Shown here in pieces: positions 57,332-64,000 of a stretch of DNA of 64,000 bases. The stretch comes from Pseudomonas parafulva NBRC 16636 = DSM 17004 (GTDB lineage Bacteria; Pseudomonadota; Gammaproteobacteria; Pseudomonadales; Pseudomonadaceae), in NCBI RefSeq assembly GCF_000730645.1, contig NZ_BBIU01000007.1:231824-295823 (forward strand), in the 5' to 3' direction. The position numbers and the translations under genes are program-made. The number at the start of each line of letters is the position of its first letter. Position 1 is the stretch's first letter. A model generated the notes under the pieces. It had not been told where the DNA came from. It did no database searches and worked only from the letters and a program-made list of their open reading frames with translations.

Positions 57332-57595
57332 GCGGGTTTACCGTGATTTAAACGTGCAGAACAGAATTGCCCGGCATTATCCGGGTTTTCGCCGTGGAAA
57401 TCCTCCCCGGTACCCGCTGCGCCGCGCCAGGCGGCTTGCGCTTGCGTATTCCGGGGGAATGCTTGCCTGATCCTCTGGACCTGCCTGCTGCTCGGATGGC
57501 CGGTCGACACGATGTGCTAGCGTTTGCGGACGGGGGCAACGTACCCCCGGTGTATCTCAGAACAGCGACAGCAACCGATGATGGGCAGGTGAACC

Positions 57596-58051
57596 ATGGA
57601 ATTACGCATCAACGGCGCGGCCTACCAGGTCGAAGCGCAAGCCGACACGCCCCTGCTGTGGGTGCTCAGGGACGACCTGGGCCTCACCGGCACCAAATAT
57701 GGCTGTGGCCTGGCCCAGTGCGGGGCGTGCTCGGTACTGGTCGACGGTGTGGTGGTGCGCGCCTGCGTCACGCCAGTGGCGGGTGTGGAGGGCCGCGAAG
57801 TGTCCACCATCGAGGCGATCGAGGACGACCCTGTCGGCAAGAAGGTGGTCGCGGCGTGGGTTGAGCACCAGGTGGCCCAATGCGGGTACTGCCAGTCAGG
57901 GCAGGTGATGGCGGCGACCGCGCTGCTCAAGCACACCCCTAACCCCAGCAATGAGCAGATCGATGCGGCCATGGTCAACCTGTGCCGCTGCGGCACCTAC
58001 AACGCCATCCATGCGGCGATGCACGCGCTGGCGCAAGGGGAGAAAGCCTGA
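57596..58051 (+). CDS. 2Fe-2S subunit of a molybdenum hydroxylase (isoquinoline 1-oxidoreductase alpha-like)
   Basis: 151 residues with two [2Fe-2S] domains. The first is plant-ferredoxin-like: [18 protein letters not shown]. The second is helical, with [12 protein letters not shown] and [11 protein letters not shown]. This is the small electron-transfer subunit of xanthine-oxidase-type enzymes of the isoquinoline oxidoreductase group, which lacks a separate FAD subunit. The stop codon overlaps the start of the large subunit by one base (TGATG). Confidence 0.93.
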   Translation: MELRINGAAYQVEAQADTPLLWVLRDDLGLTGTKYGCGLAQCGACSVLVDGVVVRACVTPVAGVEGREVSTIEAIEDDPVGKKVVAAWVEHQVAQCGYCQSGQVMAATALLKHTPNPSNEQIDAAMVNLCRCGTYNAIHAAMHALAQGEKA

Positions 58052-60282
58052 TGGATACGTTCCCTGAGTTGGCCAAATTGCAGGCTGGCGAAACCGTGAA
58101 CCTGTCACGCCGGCGTTTTCTTGCCGGTACTGCGGTGGGTGCACTGGTGCTCGGCTTTGGCCTCCCGCTTGGCATCCCTCGCGTGCAGGCAGCCACCCAT
58201 GCCGAGCGTGGTACCCAGGTGCCCGCGTTTCTGGAGATTCGCCCTGACGGCACGGTGCGCCTGCTGAGCCCGTTCATGGAAGGCGGCCAGGGGCCGTTCA
58301 CCGCCATGGCGCAGATCGTTGGCGAAGAGCTCGACGTCGACCCCGCCAACTTCGTGGTCGAGAGCGCGCCGCCGGGTGAAGCCTATGTGGTGATGGAGAA
58401 CGGCATGCGCATCACAGGTGGGAGCATGTCGGTGCGCATGAGCTACCCCACCATGCGCCGCCTTGGCGCCCTCGCCCGGGCCATGCTGCTGCAGGCGGGC
58501 GCCGAGAAGCTGGGTGTGCCGTTGGCAGAGCTGTCCACCACCCCGGGTACTGTAGTACATACCACGACCGGGCGATCCATACCCTACGGCGAGCTGGCCG
58601 GGCGGGCCATGGACCTACCGGTACCCGACCCCACCACCCTGAAGCTCCGCGACCCGGCCACGTTCCGCTGGATCGGCAAGCCTGTCATGCGCCTGGATGC
58701 CCGTGACAAGTCCACCGGCAAGGCCATGTACTGCATCGATATCACCGTCGAGAACATGCTGCACGCCGCTGTCCAGCACGCACCGCGTCTGGGCATGACC
58801 GTTGGCGGCCTGCGCAACGAGGCCGAGGTCAAGGCCATGCACGGCGTGCACTCGGTGCATCAGCTGCCAGGGGCCGTGGCGGTGGTCGCCCGGCGCTGGT
58901 GGCACGCCAAGCGGGCCGTGGAGGCCCTGCAGGTGGACTGGCAGGAAGCGGCGGCTGGCGCCACCGTGCGCGCGATGCCTGCGGACTTTTCCAGCGACCG
59001 CTGGGTAGAGCACTTGGGCGCGACGCAAGGCCCGGCCCGGGATGAAGAGCAGGCGGGCGATTTCGCAGCTACCCTCGGCAGCGCACCAACCAAGGTAGAA
59101 GCCAGCTACCACAACCAGTACCTTAACCACGCCCAGTTGGAGCCCCCCTCTGCCTTGGCCCGCTTCAACCCGGACGGCACCCTGGAAGTCTGGTTGCCGA
59201 ACCAGGCGCCCGACATGTTCCGCGACGACATTGCCAAACGCACGGGCCTGGACGCTAGCCAGATCACTCTGCACTCGCCCCTGCTGGGCGGCTTCTTTGG
59301 CCGCCATTTTCTGTATGAGTCCGCCAACCCTTACCCGCAAGCCATCGCGCTGGCCAAAGCGGTCGGCCAGCCGGTGAAACTGATCTGGAGCCGGGAAGAA
59401 GAGTTTCTGCGCGACGTGCTGCGCCCGGTTGCTACCGTGAAATTCCGTGCTGCCCTGGATGCCGACGGTATGCCCATAGCCCTGGAGGCGGTCAGCGCCA
59501 CCGAAGGCCCGACCGAGGCACTGGCGGGCAAGCAGGGCGAGAAGATCGACCCCACGGCGCTTGAGGGGCTGTCGGGCAAGGCCTATGCAATCGCGCACAA
59601 GCGCATCGCCCAAGTCTACGTGAAGGGGCCGGCCATGCTCGGTTACTGGCGGTCGGTGGGCAATTCGCTGAACGACTTCTTCTACGAGTCCTTTCTGGAC
59701 GAGCTGGCCGACAAAGGTGGCAAGGACCCGTTTGAACTGCGCCTGCACCTGCTGCGTGACAACCCGCGCCTGACCCACTTGCTACAAGCCGTGGGCGAGT
59801 TGTCTGGCGGCTGGAAGCGCGGGCCGTTCACCGCCGAGGACGGCAGCCGACGGGCGCGGGGCGTGGCCATGGCGTCGCCGTTCGGCTCCGAAGCTGCGGT
59901 GATCGCCGAAGTGTCGATCGAGAATGGCCAGGTGAAGGTGCATGACATCTGGCAGGCCATCGACCCTGGCAGCATCGTCAACCCAGCCATCATCGAGCAT
60001 CAGGTCAATGGCGCCGTGGCGCTGGGCCTTTCACAAACGCTGGTGGAAGAAGCTGTGTATGTGGACGGCATGCCCCGGGCGCGCAATTACGACCTCTATC
60101 CGATCCTGCCGCCGTCGCGCATGGCACGGGTGCATGTGCGCATCATCGAGAGCGGCGCGAAGATGGGTGGCATCGGCGAGCCCCCCTTGCCAGCGGTGGC
60201 GCCTGCCGTGGCGAACGCGGTTGCCCAGCTCACCGGCAAACGGGTGCGTAGCCTGCCCATGAGCCGCCATACCTTCAGCTGA
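58051..60282 (+). CDS. Molybdopterin subunit of a molybdenum hydroxylase (isoquinoline 1-oxidoreductase beta-like)
   Basis: 743 residues. A twin-arginine signal (LSRRRFLAGTAVGALVLGFGL) shows export of the folded enzyme to the periplasm. The rest is the aldehyde-oxidase/xanthine-dehydrogenase large domain for the cytosine-dinucleotide molybdopterin; QPVKLIWSREEEFLRD and GSIVNPAIIEHQVNGAVALGLSQTLVEEAVY are typical. The catalytic Glu is in MGGIGEPPLPAVAPAVANAV. These enzymes hydroxylate N-heterocycles or oxidise aldehydes using water as oxygen source. The actual substrate is unknown. The cytochrome downstream probably takes the electrons. Confidence 0.93.
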   Translation: MDTFPELAKLQAGETVNLSRRRFLAGTAVGALVLGFGLPLGIPRVQAATHAERGTQVPAFLEIRPDGTVRLLSPFMEGGQGPFTAMAQIVGEELDVDPANFVVESAPPGEAYVVMENGMRITGGSMSVRMSYPTMRRLGALARAMLLQAGAEKLGVPLAELSTTPGTVVHTTTGRSIPYGELAGRAMDLPVPDPTTLKLRDPATFRWIGKPVMRLDARDKSTGKAMYCIDITVENMLHAAVQHAPRLGMTVGGLRNEAEVKAMHGVHSVHQLPGAVAVVARRWWHAKRAVEALQVDWQEAAAGATVRAMPADFSSDRWVEHLGATQGPARDEEQAGDFAATLGSAPTKVEASYHNQYLNHAQLEPPSALARFNPDGTLEVWLPNQAPDMFRDDIAKRTGLDASQITLHSPLLGGFFGRHFLYESANPYPQAIALAKAVGQPVKLIWSREEEFLRDVLRPVATVKFRAALDADGMPIALEAVSATEGPTEALAGKQGEKIDPTALEGLSGKAYAIAHKRIAQVYVKGPAMLGYWRSVGNSLNDFFYESFLDELADKGGKDPFELRLHLLRDNPRLTHLLQAVGELSGGWKRGPFTAEDGSRRARGVAMASPFGSEAAVIAEVSIENGQVKVHDIWQAIDPGSIVNPAIIEHQVNGAVALGLSQTLVEEAVYVDGMPRARNYDLYPILPPSRMARVHVRIIESGAKMGGIGEPPLPAVAPAVANAVAQLTGKRVRSLPMSRHTFS

Positions 60283-60299
60283 CCGACAAGGACGCCGCG

Positions 60300-61643
60300 A
60301 TGACACGTCGTATGAAAACAACCCTTGGCTGGTTGCTGCTGCCCTGTGCAGTGGCCGCGGGCCTGGTGACGTGGTACGTCACCCGTGAGCCGGCCTCGCC
60401 TTTTGAACGTACACAGGTAGCCATCGATGACCCGGCCCTGGTAAGCCGAGGCGAATACGTGGCGCGCCTTGGCGACTGCGTGGCCTGCCACAGCCTGCCA
60501 GGGCAAAAGCCCTTTGCCGGCGGGCTGGAAATGGCGACGCCACTGGGCGCCATCCATGCCACCAACATCACCCCCGACGCTGACACCGGCATTGGCAGCT
60601 ACAGCCTGGCGGACTTCGACCGCGCCGTGCGCCAGGGGGTGGCACCGGGTGGGCGACGGCTATACCCGGCCATGCCCTACCCGTCCTACGCCAAGCTCAG
60701 CGATGAAGACGTCAAGGCCTTGTATGCGTTCTTCATGCGCAGCGTGCAACCGGCACGCCAGCCCAACCAGGCCAGTAGTATCCCGTGGCCGCTGAACATG
60801 CGCTGGCCCATCGCCCTGTGGAACGGCCTGTTCGCTGCCACCGAGCCTTACGCCGACAAACCCGGGCAGGATGCGCTCTGGAACCGGGGTGCCTACATTG
60901 TGCAGGGCCCCGGCCACTGCGGCAGCTGCCACACACCCCGCGGGCTGGCGTTCAATGAGAAGGCGCTGGATGACAGCGGCGCACCGTTCCTGGCGGGGGC
61001 GCTGCTAGACGGCTGGTATGCGCCAAGCCTGCGCGCCGATCACAACACAGGCCTTGGCCGCTGGAGCGAGGCCGATGTGGTGCAGTTTCTGAAAACGGGG
61101 CGTAACCGTCATGCCGTGGTATTCGGCTCCATGACCGAGGCGTTCAACAACTCCACGCAGTTCATGACCGATCAGGACCTGTCAGCCATCGCTCGTTACC
61201 TCAAGTCGCTACCGGGCGACCCCGCACGCGATGGGACGCCCTGGCAGTATCAGGATGAGCCTGGTGTCGCTCAGCTCGATCGGCCTGGGGCGCACACTTA
61301 CGTGACCCGCTGCGCTTCCTGCCACGGCATGGATGGCAAGGGCCAGGGCGAGTGGATGCCACCGCTGGCCGGCGCTACCTCGGCCTTGGCCAAGGAGAAC
61401 GCTTCAGCCATCAACATCACCCTCAACGGTTCACAGCGCGTGGTGGCTGCCGGCATGCCGGACGCCTACCGGATGCCAGCGTTCAGGGCACAGTTGAGCG
61501 ATCAGGAGGTTGCCGAGGTACTGAGCTTCGTGCGCAGTGCCTGGGGTAACCATGGCCCGACGGTGGACCCGGCGGCGGTGGCGAAGCTGCGGGACCATAC
61601 CGACCCGGCCAGCAGCAGCCCGATCATCCTGCAGATGCGGTAG
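60300..61643 (+). CDS. Tri-haem c-type cytochrome, electron acceptor of the molybdenum hydroxylase
   Basis: 447 residues. An N-terminal membrane anchor (LGWLLLPCAVAAGLVTWYVT) is followed by three CxxCH haem sites: C60-H64 (CVACH), C207-H211 (CGSCH) and C338-H342 (CASCH), each in its own cytochrome c domain. Three-haem cytochromes of this plan pass electrons from periplasmic dehydrogenases (alcohol, gluconate or aldehyde type) to the respiratory chain. The gene lies 17 bases after the molybdopterin subunit, so the three genes form an operon. Confidence 0.94.
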   Translation: MTRRMKTTLGWLLLPCAVAAGLVTWYVTREPASPFERTQVAIDDPALVSRGEYVARLGDCVACHSLPGQKPFAGGLEMATPLGAIHATNITPDADTGIGSYSLADFDRAVRQGVAPGGRRLYPAMPYPSYAKLSDEDVKALYAFFMRSVQPARQPNQASSIPWPLNMRWPIALWNGLFAATEPYADKPGQDALWNRGAYIVQGPGHCGSCHTPRGLAFNEKALDDSGAPFLAGALLDGWYAPSLRADHNTGLGRWSEADVVQFLKTGRNRHAVVFGSMTEAFNNSTQFMTDQDLSAIARYLKSLPGDPARDGTPWQYQDEPGVAQLDRPGAHTYVTRCASCHGMDGKGQGEWMPPLAGATSALAKENASAINITLNGSQRVVAAGMPDAYRMPAFRAQLSDQEVAEVLSFVRSAWGNHGPTVDPAAVAKLRDHTDPASSSPIILQMR

Positions 61644-61658
61644 CGAGGCTGCGTTGCC

Positions 61659-62447
61659 TCATTCCTGCCGTCGCTGCAGGTTCTGCTTCAACAGTTGATC
61701 AGGCAGTGCTCCCGCGGTGACCGCCTTCATCTCGCGAGTGAGCGCCTCGATCAATGCGGGTTGATTGCAAGGTGAGGCGCGCGACATCGCCAGATAAAGC
61801 CCCTCGCTGGATACAGGCGGCTGCAGCACCAGCAGCTCGCCTTCAATACCCAGCGTGCGGGCCAACGCCATTCCGGGGTATTGCTCGTAAACCACGTAAT
61901 CACTGCGTTTGTGCACCAGCTTTTCAAATGCCTGCCTGGCGGTGGGCACGGCTTCGAGGGTGAGATATTGCCGGGCGTAGTCATCGAACTGCTGGCCGTG
62001 GCTGTTGTTCACCAGCGTGCCGCCTTTGCGCCCCCTCAGGTCGGCCCATTGCCGGTAATCAAAGGTGCCCTCCCGGCGCACCCAGACCACGCTCGGCGTA
62101 TGGAGGAAGGGGGGCAGCACGAAATCCATCTGCTGCTCACGTGCATCGGTGATGAAATAACCGGCCAACAGGTCGATCCTGCCAGTGCGCACCTCTTCCT
62201 GGGCGCGGGACCACGGCCCGCCATACACCACATCGATCTCAAGGCCCAGGCGCTCGGCCAGGTGCTTGACCAGGTCGGCATTGGCGCCGATCAGTTGCTG
62301 AGGGTTGGCAGGGTTTCGCCATAGATAAGGGGGGTATTCAGGGTTACCGGTGGCGCTCAATCGCTGGCAGCGCTCGGCCGGCACGACGAAGCCTGGCAGT
62401 AATGCCAGGCAAGACAGAAGCAGCATGACGCGGCGAACGCAACGCAT
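61659..62447 (-). CDS. Periplasmic substrate-binding protein, SBP_bac_3 family
   Basis: 262 residues. A signal peptide (MRCVRRVMLLLSCLALLPGFVVPA) precedes a polar-amino-acid-type binding fold: NPEYPPYLWRNPANPQQLIGANADLVKHLAERLGLEIDVVYGGPW, GRIDLLAGYFITDAREQQMDFVLPPF and RGRKGGTLVNNSHGQQFDDYARQYLTLEAV. No ABC permease or ATPase is near, so it may be a stand-alone sensor or feed another transporter. It is convergent with the cytochrome operon. Confidence 0.87.
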   Translation of the reverse strand: MRCVRRVMLLLSCLALLPGFVVPAERCQRLSATGNPEYPPYLWRNPANPQQLIGANADLVKHLAERLGLEIDVVYGGPWSRAQEEVRTGRIDLLAGYFITDAREQQMDFVLPPFLHTPSVVWVRREGTFDYRQWADLRGRKGGTLVNNSHGQQFDDYARQYLTLEAVPTARQAFEKLVHKRSDYVVYEQYPGMALARTLGIEGELLVLQPPVSSEGLYLAMSRASPCNQPALIEALTREMKAVTAGALPDQLLKQNLQRRQE

Positions 62448-62532
62448 GGCCTTCTACCCTCTTCGCTATCTGGGAAAGCAGTTACCGGGCGGGTGAAGCA
62501 GCAAAAGCGGCAGGGCCTGGGCGATGCGCGGC

Positions 62533-62850
62533 TCAGCCCGACAGCTCGGCCCGGGCGCGCTCCGCAGCGCGCTGGAACACCTGGTTGACCTCTTCTGCCT
62601 TGGCCTGGGTTACCGACCTGGCAGCCAGTAATTCCTCGACCACGCGCTGGCTCTGCTGCAGCGCCGTGGCCAATTGCTCAGTATCGGAAGCGTCCGCGAT
62701 ATCACCCAGATAGGGAGCGATGAGGTACACGTAACGGTCCTGCAGCTTCAGCGCCTCCAGGGCGTCGAGGGCGGACTGGAACCGGTCGGCAGCATCTGGG
62801 CTCATGCTCAGTTTATCGAAATGAATCAGGCTCACACGGTCAGTGGCCAT
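62533..62850 (-). CDS. Small helical protein of unknown function
   Basis: 105 residues, without a signal peptide or membrane segment. It is mostly helical (ALDALEALKLQDRYVYLIAPYLGDIADASD, LQQSQRVVEELLAARSVTQAKAEEVNQVFQRAAERARAEL). No family recognised. It lies 85 bases upstream of the binding-protein gene on the same strand. Confidence 0.6.
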   Translation of the reverse strand: MATDRVSLIHFDKLSMSPDAADRFQSALDALEALKLQDRYVYLIAPYLGDIADASDTEQLATALQQSQRVVEELLAARSVTQAKAEEVNQVFQRAAERARAELSG

Positions 62851-63228
62851 CTAGACGAATCTCCGTTTCCTGGTACAACCCGGGCCGCTGCAAGCAACGT
62901 GTCCACGCTGCTCGGGGTTGCAGGCCCAGGTGATGCCGTTCAGGTTAACAGAACGTGACAAAGAAAGGGTCATCCTGCCACCAACTAAAATGACAGTGAG
63001 ATCCTGCAAGGGATGCCACACGTCTCAAATGGGACTTGAACGAGTCGCTGCCCTGACAATCGTGTGGAAGTCGGCCCCGCCACACATCGCAACATGCTGT
63101 AGATATTTCCGAACCCAGTCGCTGAACCAGCTTACAAAAAAAAGGTCTTTGGCTGACGGTCAACCCACCGACCGGTTCACCGGCCCCGTCCCCGGCCTAC
63201 TTTTGTCCTGTTTCAGCGAAGACTCAAA
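62851..63228. other. Gene-free gap before the SH3-domain protein
   Basis: 378 bases. I see no ORF with coding character and no clear RNA gene. An AAAAAAAA run occurs near 63134-63141, and there is a GGTT-centred inverted repeat near 63170-63183 (ACCGGTT/ACCGG). It should hold the promoters of the flanking divergent genes. Confidence 0.4.
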
Positions 63229-63879
63229 ATGCCCGATTCCCGCCCAACTGCCTACGCCCTCACTGCCCTGCGCAGTGGCCTGTTCGCCGCCACGGTGGCC
63301 CTTGCCGTGCCGGCGCATGCCGAAGAGCCTGCCAGCGATGCTCGCTGGGTGAGCGACAGCCTGAGCACCTATGTGCGCAGCGGCCCGACAGACGGTCACC
63401 GTATCGTCGGCACCCTCAAGTCTGGCCAGAAACTGACCTTGCTCAGCACCCAGGGTAACTACAGCCAAGTGCGCGGGCAGAACGGCGACGTGGTGTGGAT
63501 CCTGTCCAGCGACTTGCAGGCGGTACCTGGCCAGGGCGACCGCTTGCCGCAGCTGGATGCGCAGGTTGCGGAGCTTACGGGGCAACTGAAGACCATCGAC
63601 GACAGCTGGAAAAACCGCGTCCAGGGCATGCAGGAAACCCTCGATTCGCGCAAGCAGCTGGTGGCCGAGCTCGAAGCGCGCAACAAGTCGCTGAGCGAGG
63701 AGCTCGACCAGAGCCAGTCGACCTTGCGTGATACGCAGGCAAGGTTGGGCGACGAGAACAAACAGGTGATGATGCGCTACATGGTGTACGGCGGCAGCAT
63801 CGCCGGTGCCGGCCTGTTGGCGGGCCTGATCCTGCCCGCTCTCACCCGTGGGCGCAAGAAGAACGATCGCTGGTTCTGA
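63229..63879 (+). CDS. SH3-domain membrane protein (TIGR04211, YgiM-like)
   Basis: 216 residues. A signal sequence (LRSGLFAATVALAVPAHA) leads into a bacterial SH3 domain (about residues 40-100: WVSDSLSTYVRSGPTDGHRIVGTLKSGQKLTLL, VRGQNGDVVWILSSDL), then a coiled coil (about 105-180) and one C-terminal membrane helix (YGGSIAGAGLLAGLILPALTRG) with a basic tail. This plan is that of the YgiM/TIGR04211 family, an envelope protein of unknown function. Confidence 0.9.
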   Translation: MPDSRPTAYALTALRSGLFAATVALAVPAHAEEPASDARWVSDSLSTYVRSGPTDGHRIVGTLKSGQKLTLLSTQGNYSQVRGQNGDVVWILSSDLQAVPGQGDRLPQLDAQVAELTGQLKTIDDSWKNRVQGMQETLDSRKQLVAELEARNKSLSEELDQSQSTLRDTQARLGDENKQVMMRYMVYGGSIAGAGLLAGLILPALTRGRKKNDRWF

Positions 63880-63949
63880 TGCGAGGCTGGCGAGCCGTGT
63901 GCGCTGGTAAGTGGTACCCCTTCTACCAAACGCCCAGTTGCCGTTGCCG

Positions 63950-64000
63950 TTGATCTTGATCTGCTCTTGATCTGCTCTTGATCTGGCTTTTGATCTTGAG
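63950..64000. repeat. TTGATCT tandem repeat (continues past the window)
   Basis: TTGATC begins at 63950, 63956, 63967, 63978 and 63990. The central copies form an 11-base unit TTGATCTGCTC. It is the start of a simple repeat region beyond the SH3 gene; its end is outside the window. Confidence 0.8.

Overview
The window is a high-GC chromosomal segment from a Pseudomonas, most likely the P. putida group. The evidence is codon use, the MuxABC-OpmB efflux operon, the amaC/dpkA D-lysine pair, the galactarate/glucarate pathway (kdgD, transporter, garD, ketoglutarate-semialdehyde dehydrogenase, GntR regulator) and a gene order that, from memory, runs parallel to the PP_3557-PP_3623 part of P. putida KT2440. 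I see no rRNA, tRNA, CRISPR array, insertion sequence or prophage. This is ordinary backbone and niche-adaptation DNA, not a mobile island.

Layout. Positions 1-8550 hold the 3' end of a FecR anti-sigma gene, a Na+/H+ antiporter-type carrier, a dCache chemoreceptor with a very good flagellar sigma-28 promoter, a betaine-type ABC binding protein and permease without their ATPase, an auxin-efflux-type carrier and a secreted CAP protein. Positions 8580-14330 hold a GlxA/AraC regulator divergent from a LysE exporter, then a PQQ membrane dehydrogenase (probably quinate dehydrogenase) with an OprB porin. Positions 14310-18200 hold an M20 deacylase and a DUF1028 protein, divergent from a flavin monooxygenase and a RidA protein; I think these form one uncharacterised catabolic module. 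Positions 18209-22195 hold a FecI-FecR-TonB receptor signalling set behind a Fur-like site. Positions 22229-27289 hold phosphoglucomutase, two small DUF proteins and an MHYT-GGDEF-EAL protein.

Positions 27399-36379 are the muxABC-opmB efflux operon, with a CpxR-like direct repeat upstream. Then come tpx, a serine transporter (sdaC), amaC and dpkA. The rest of the D-lysine cluster that I remember beside dpkA in KT2440 (RpiR regulator, ABC transporter, amaD oxidase) is absent. Positions 41498-49017 hold a class-I glutamine amidotransferase-like hydrolase, then kdgD, transporter, garD and aldehyde dehydrogenase, with a divergent GntR/FCD regulator. A shared 13-bp motif in front of kdgD and in front of the regulator gene is a candidate GntR operator. 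Positions 49161-54948 hold small membrane and secreted proteins, a YeeE/YedE transporter gene broken by a frameshift, a LysR regulator, a DUF606 exporter, and a sorbosone-dehydrogenase-like lipoprotein with its DUF2231 partner. Positions 55145-61643 hold an OsmC-YcaO fusion protein and a three-gene molybdenum hydroxylase operon (2Fe-2S subunit, Tat-exported molybdopterin subunit, tri-haem cytochrome c). The window ends with a solute-binding protein, an orphan small protein, an SH3-domain membrane protein and the start of a TTGATCT tandem repeat.

Functional theme: periplasmic and quinone-linked oxidation of plant-derived compounds (quinate, sugar acids, N-heterocycles), uptake and export at the envelope, and iron or stress sensing. 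All family assignments are by eye from the translated sequence; no database search was run.
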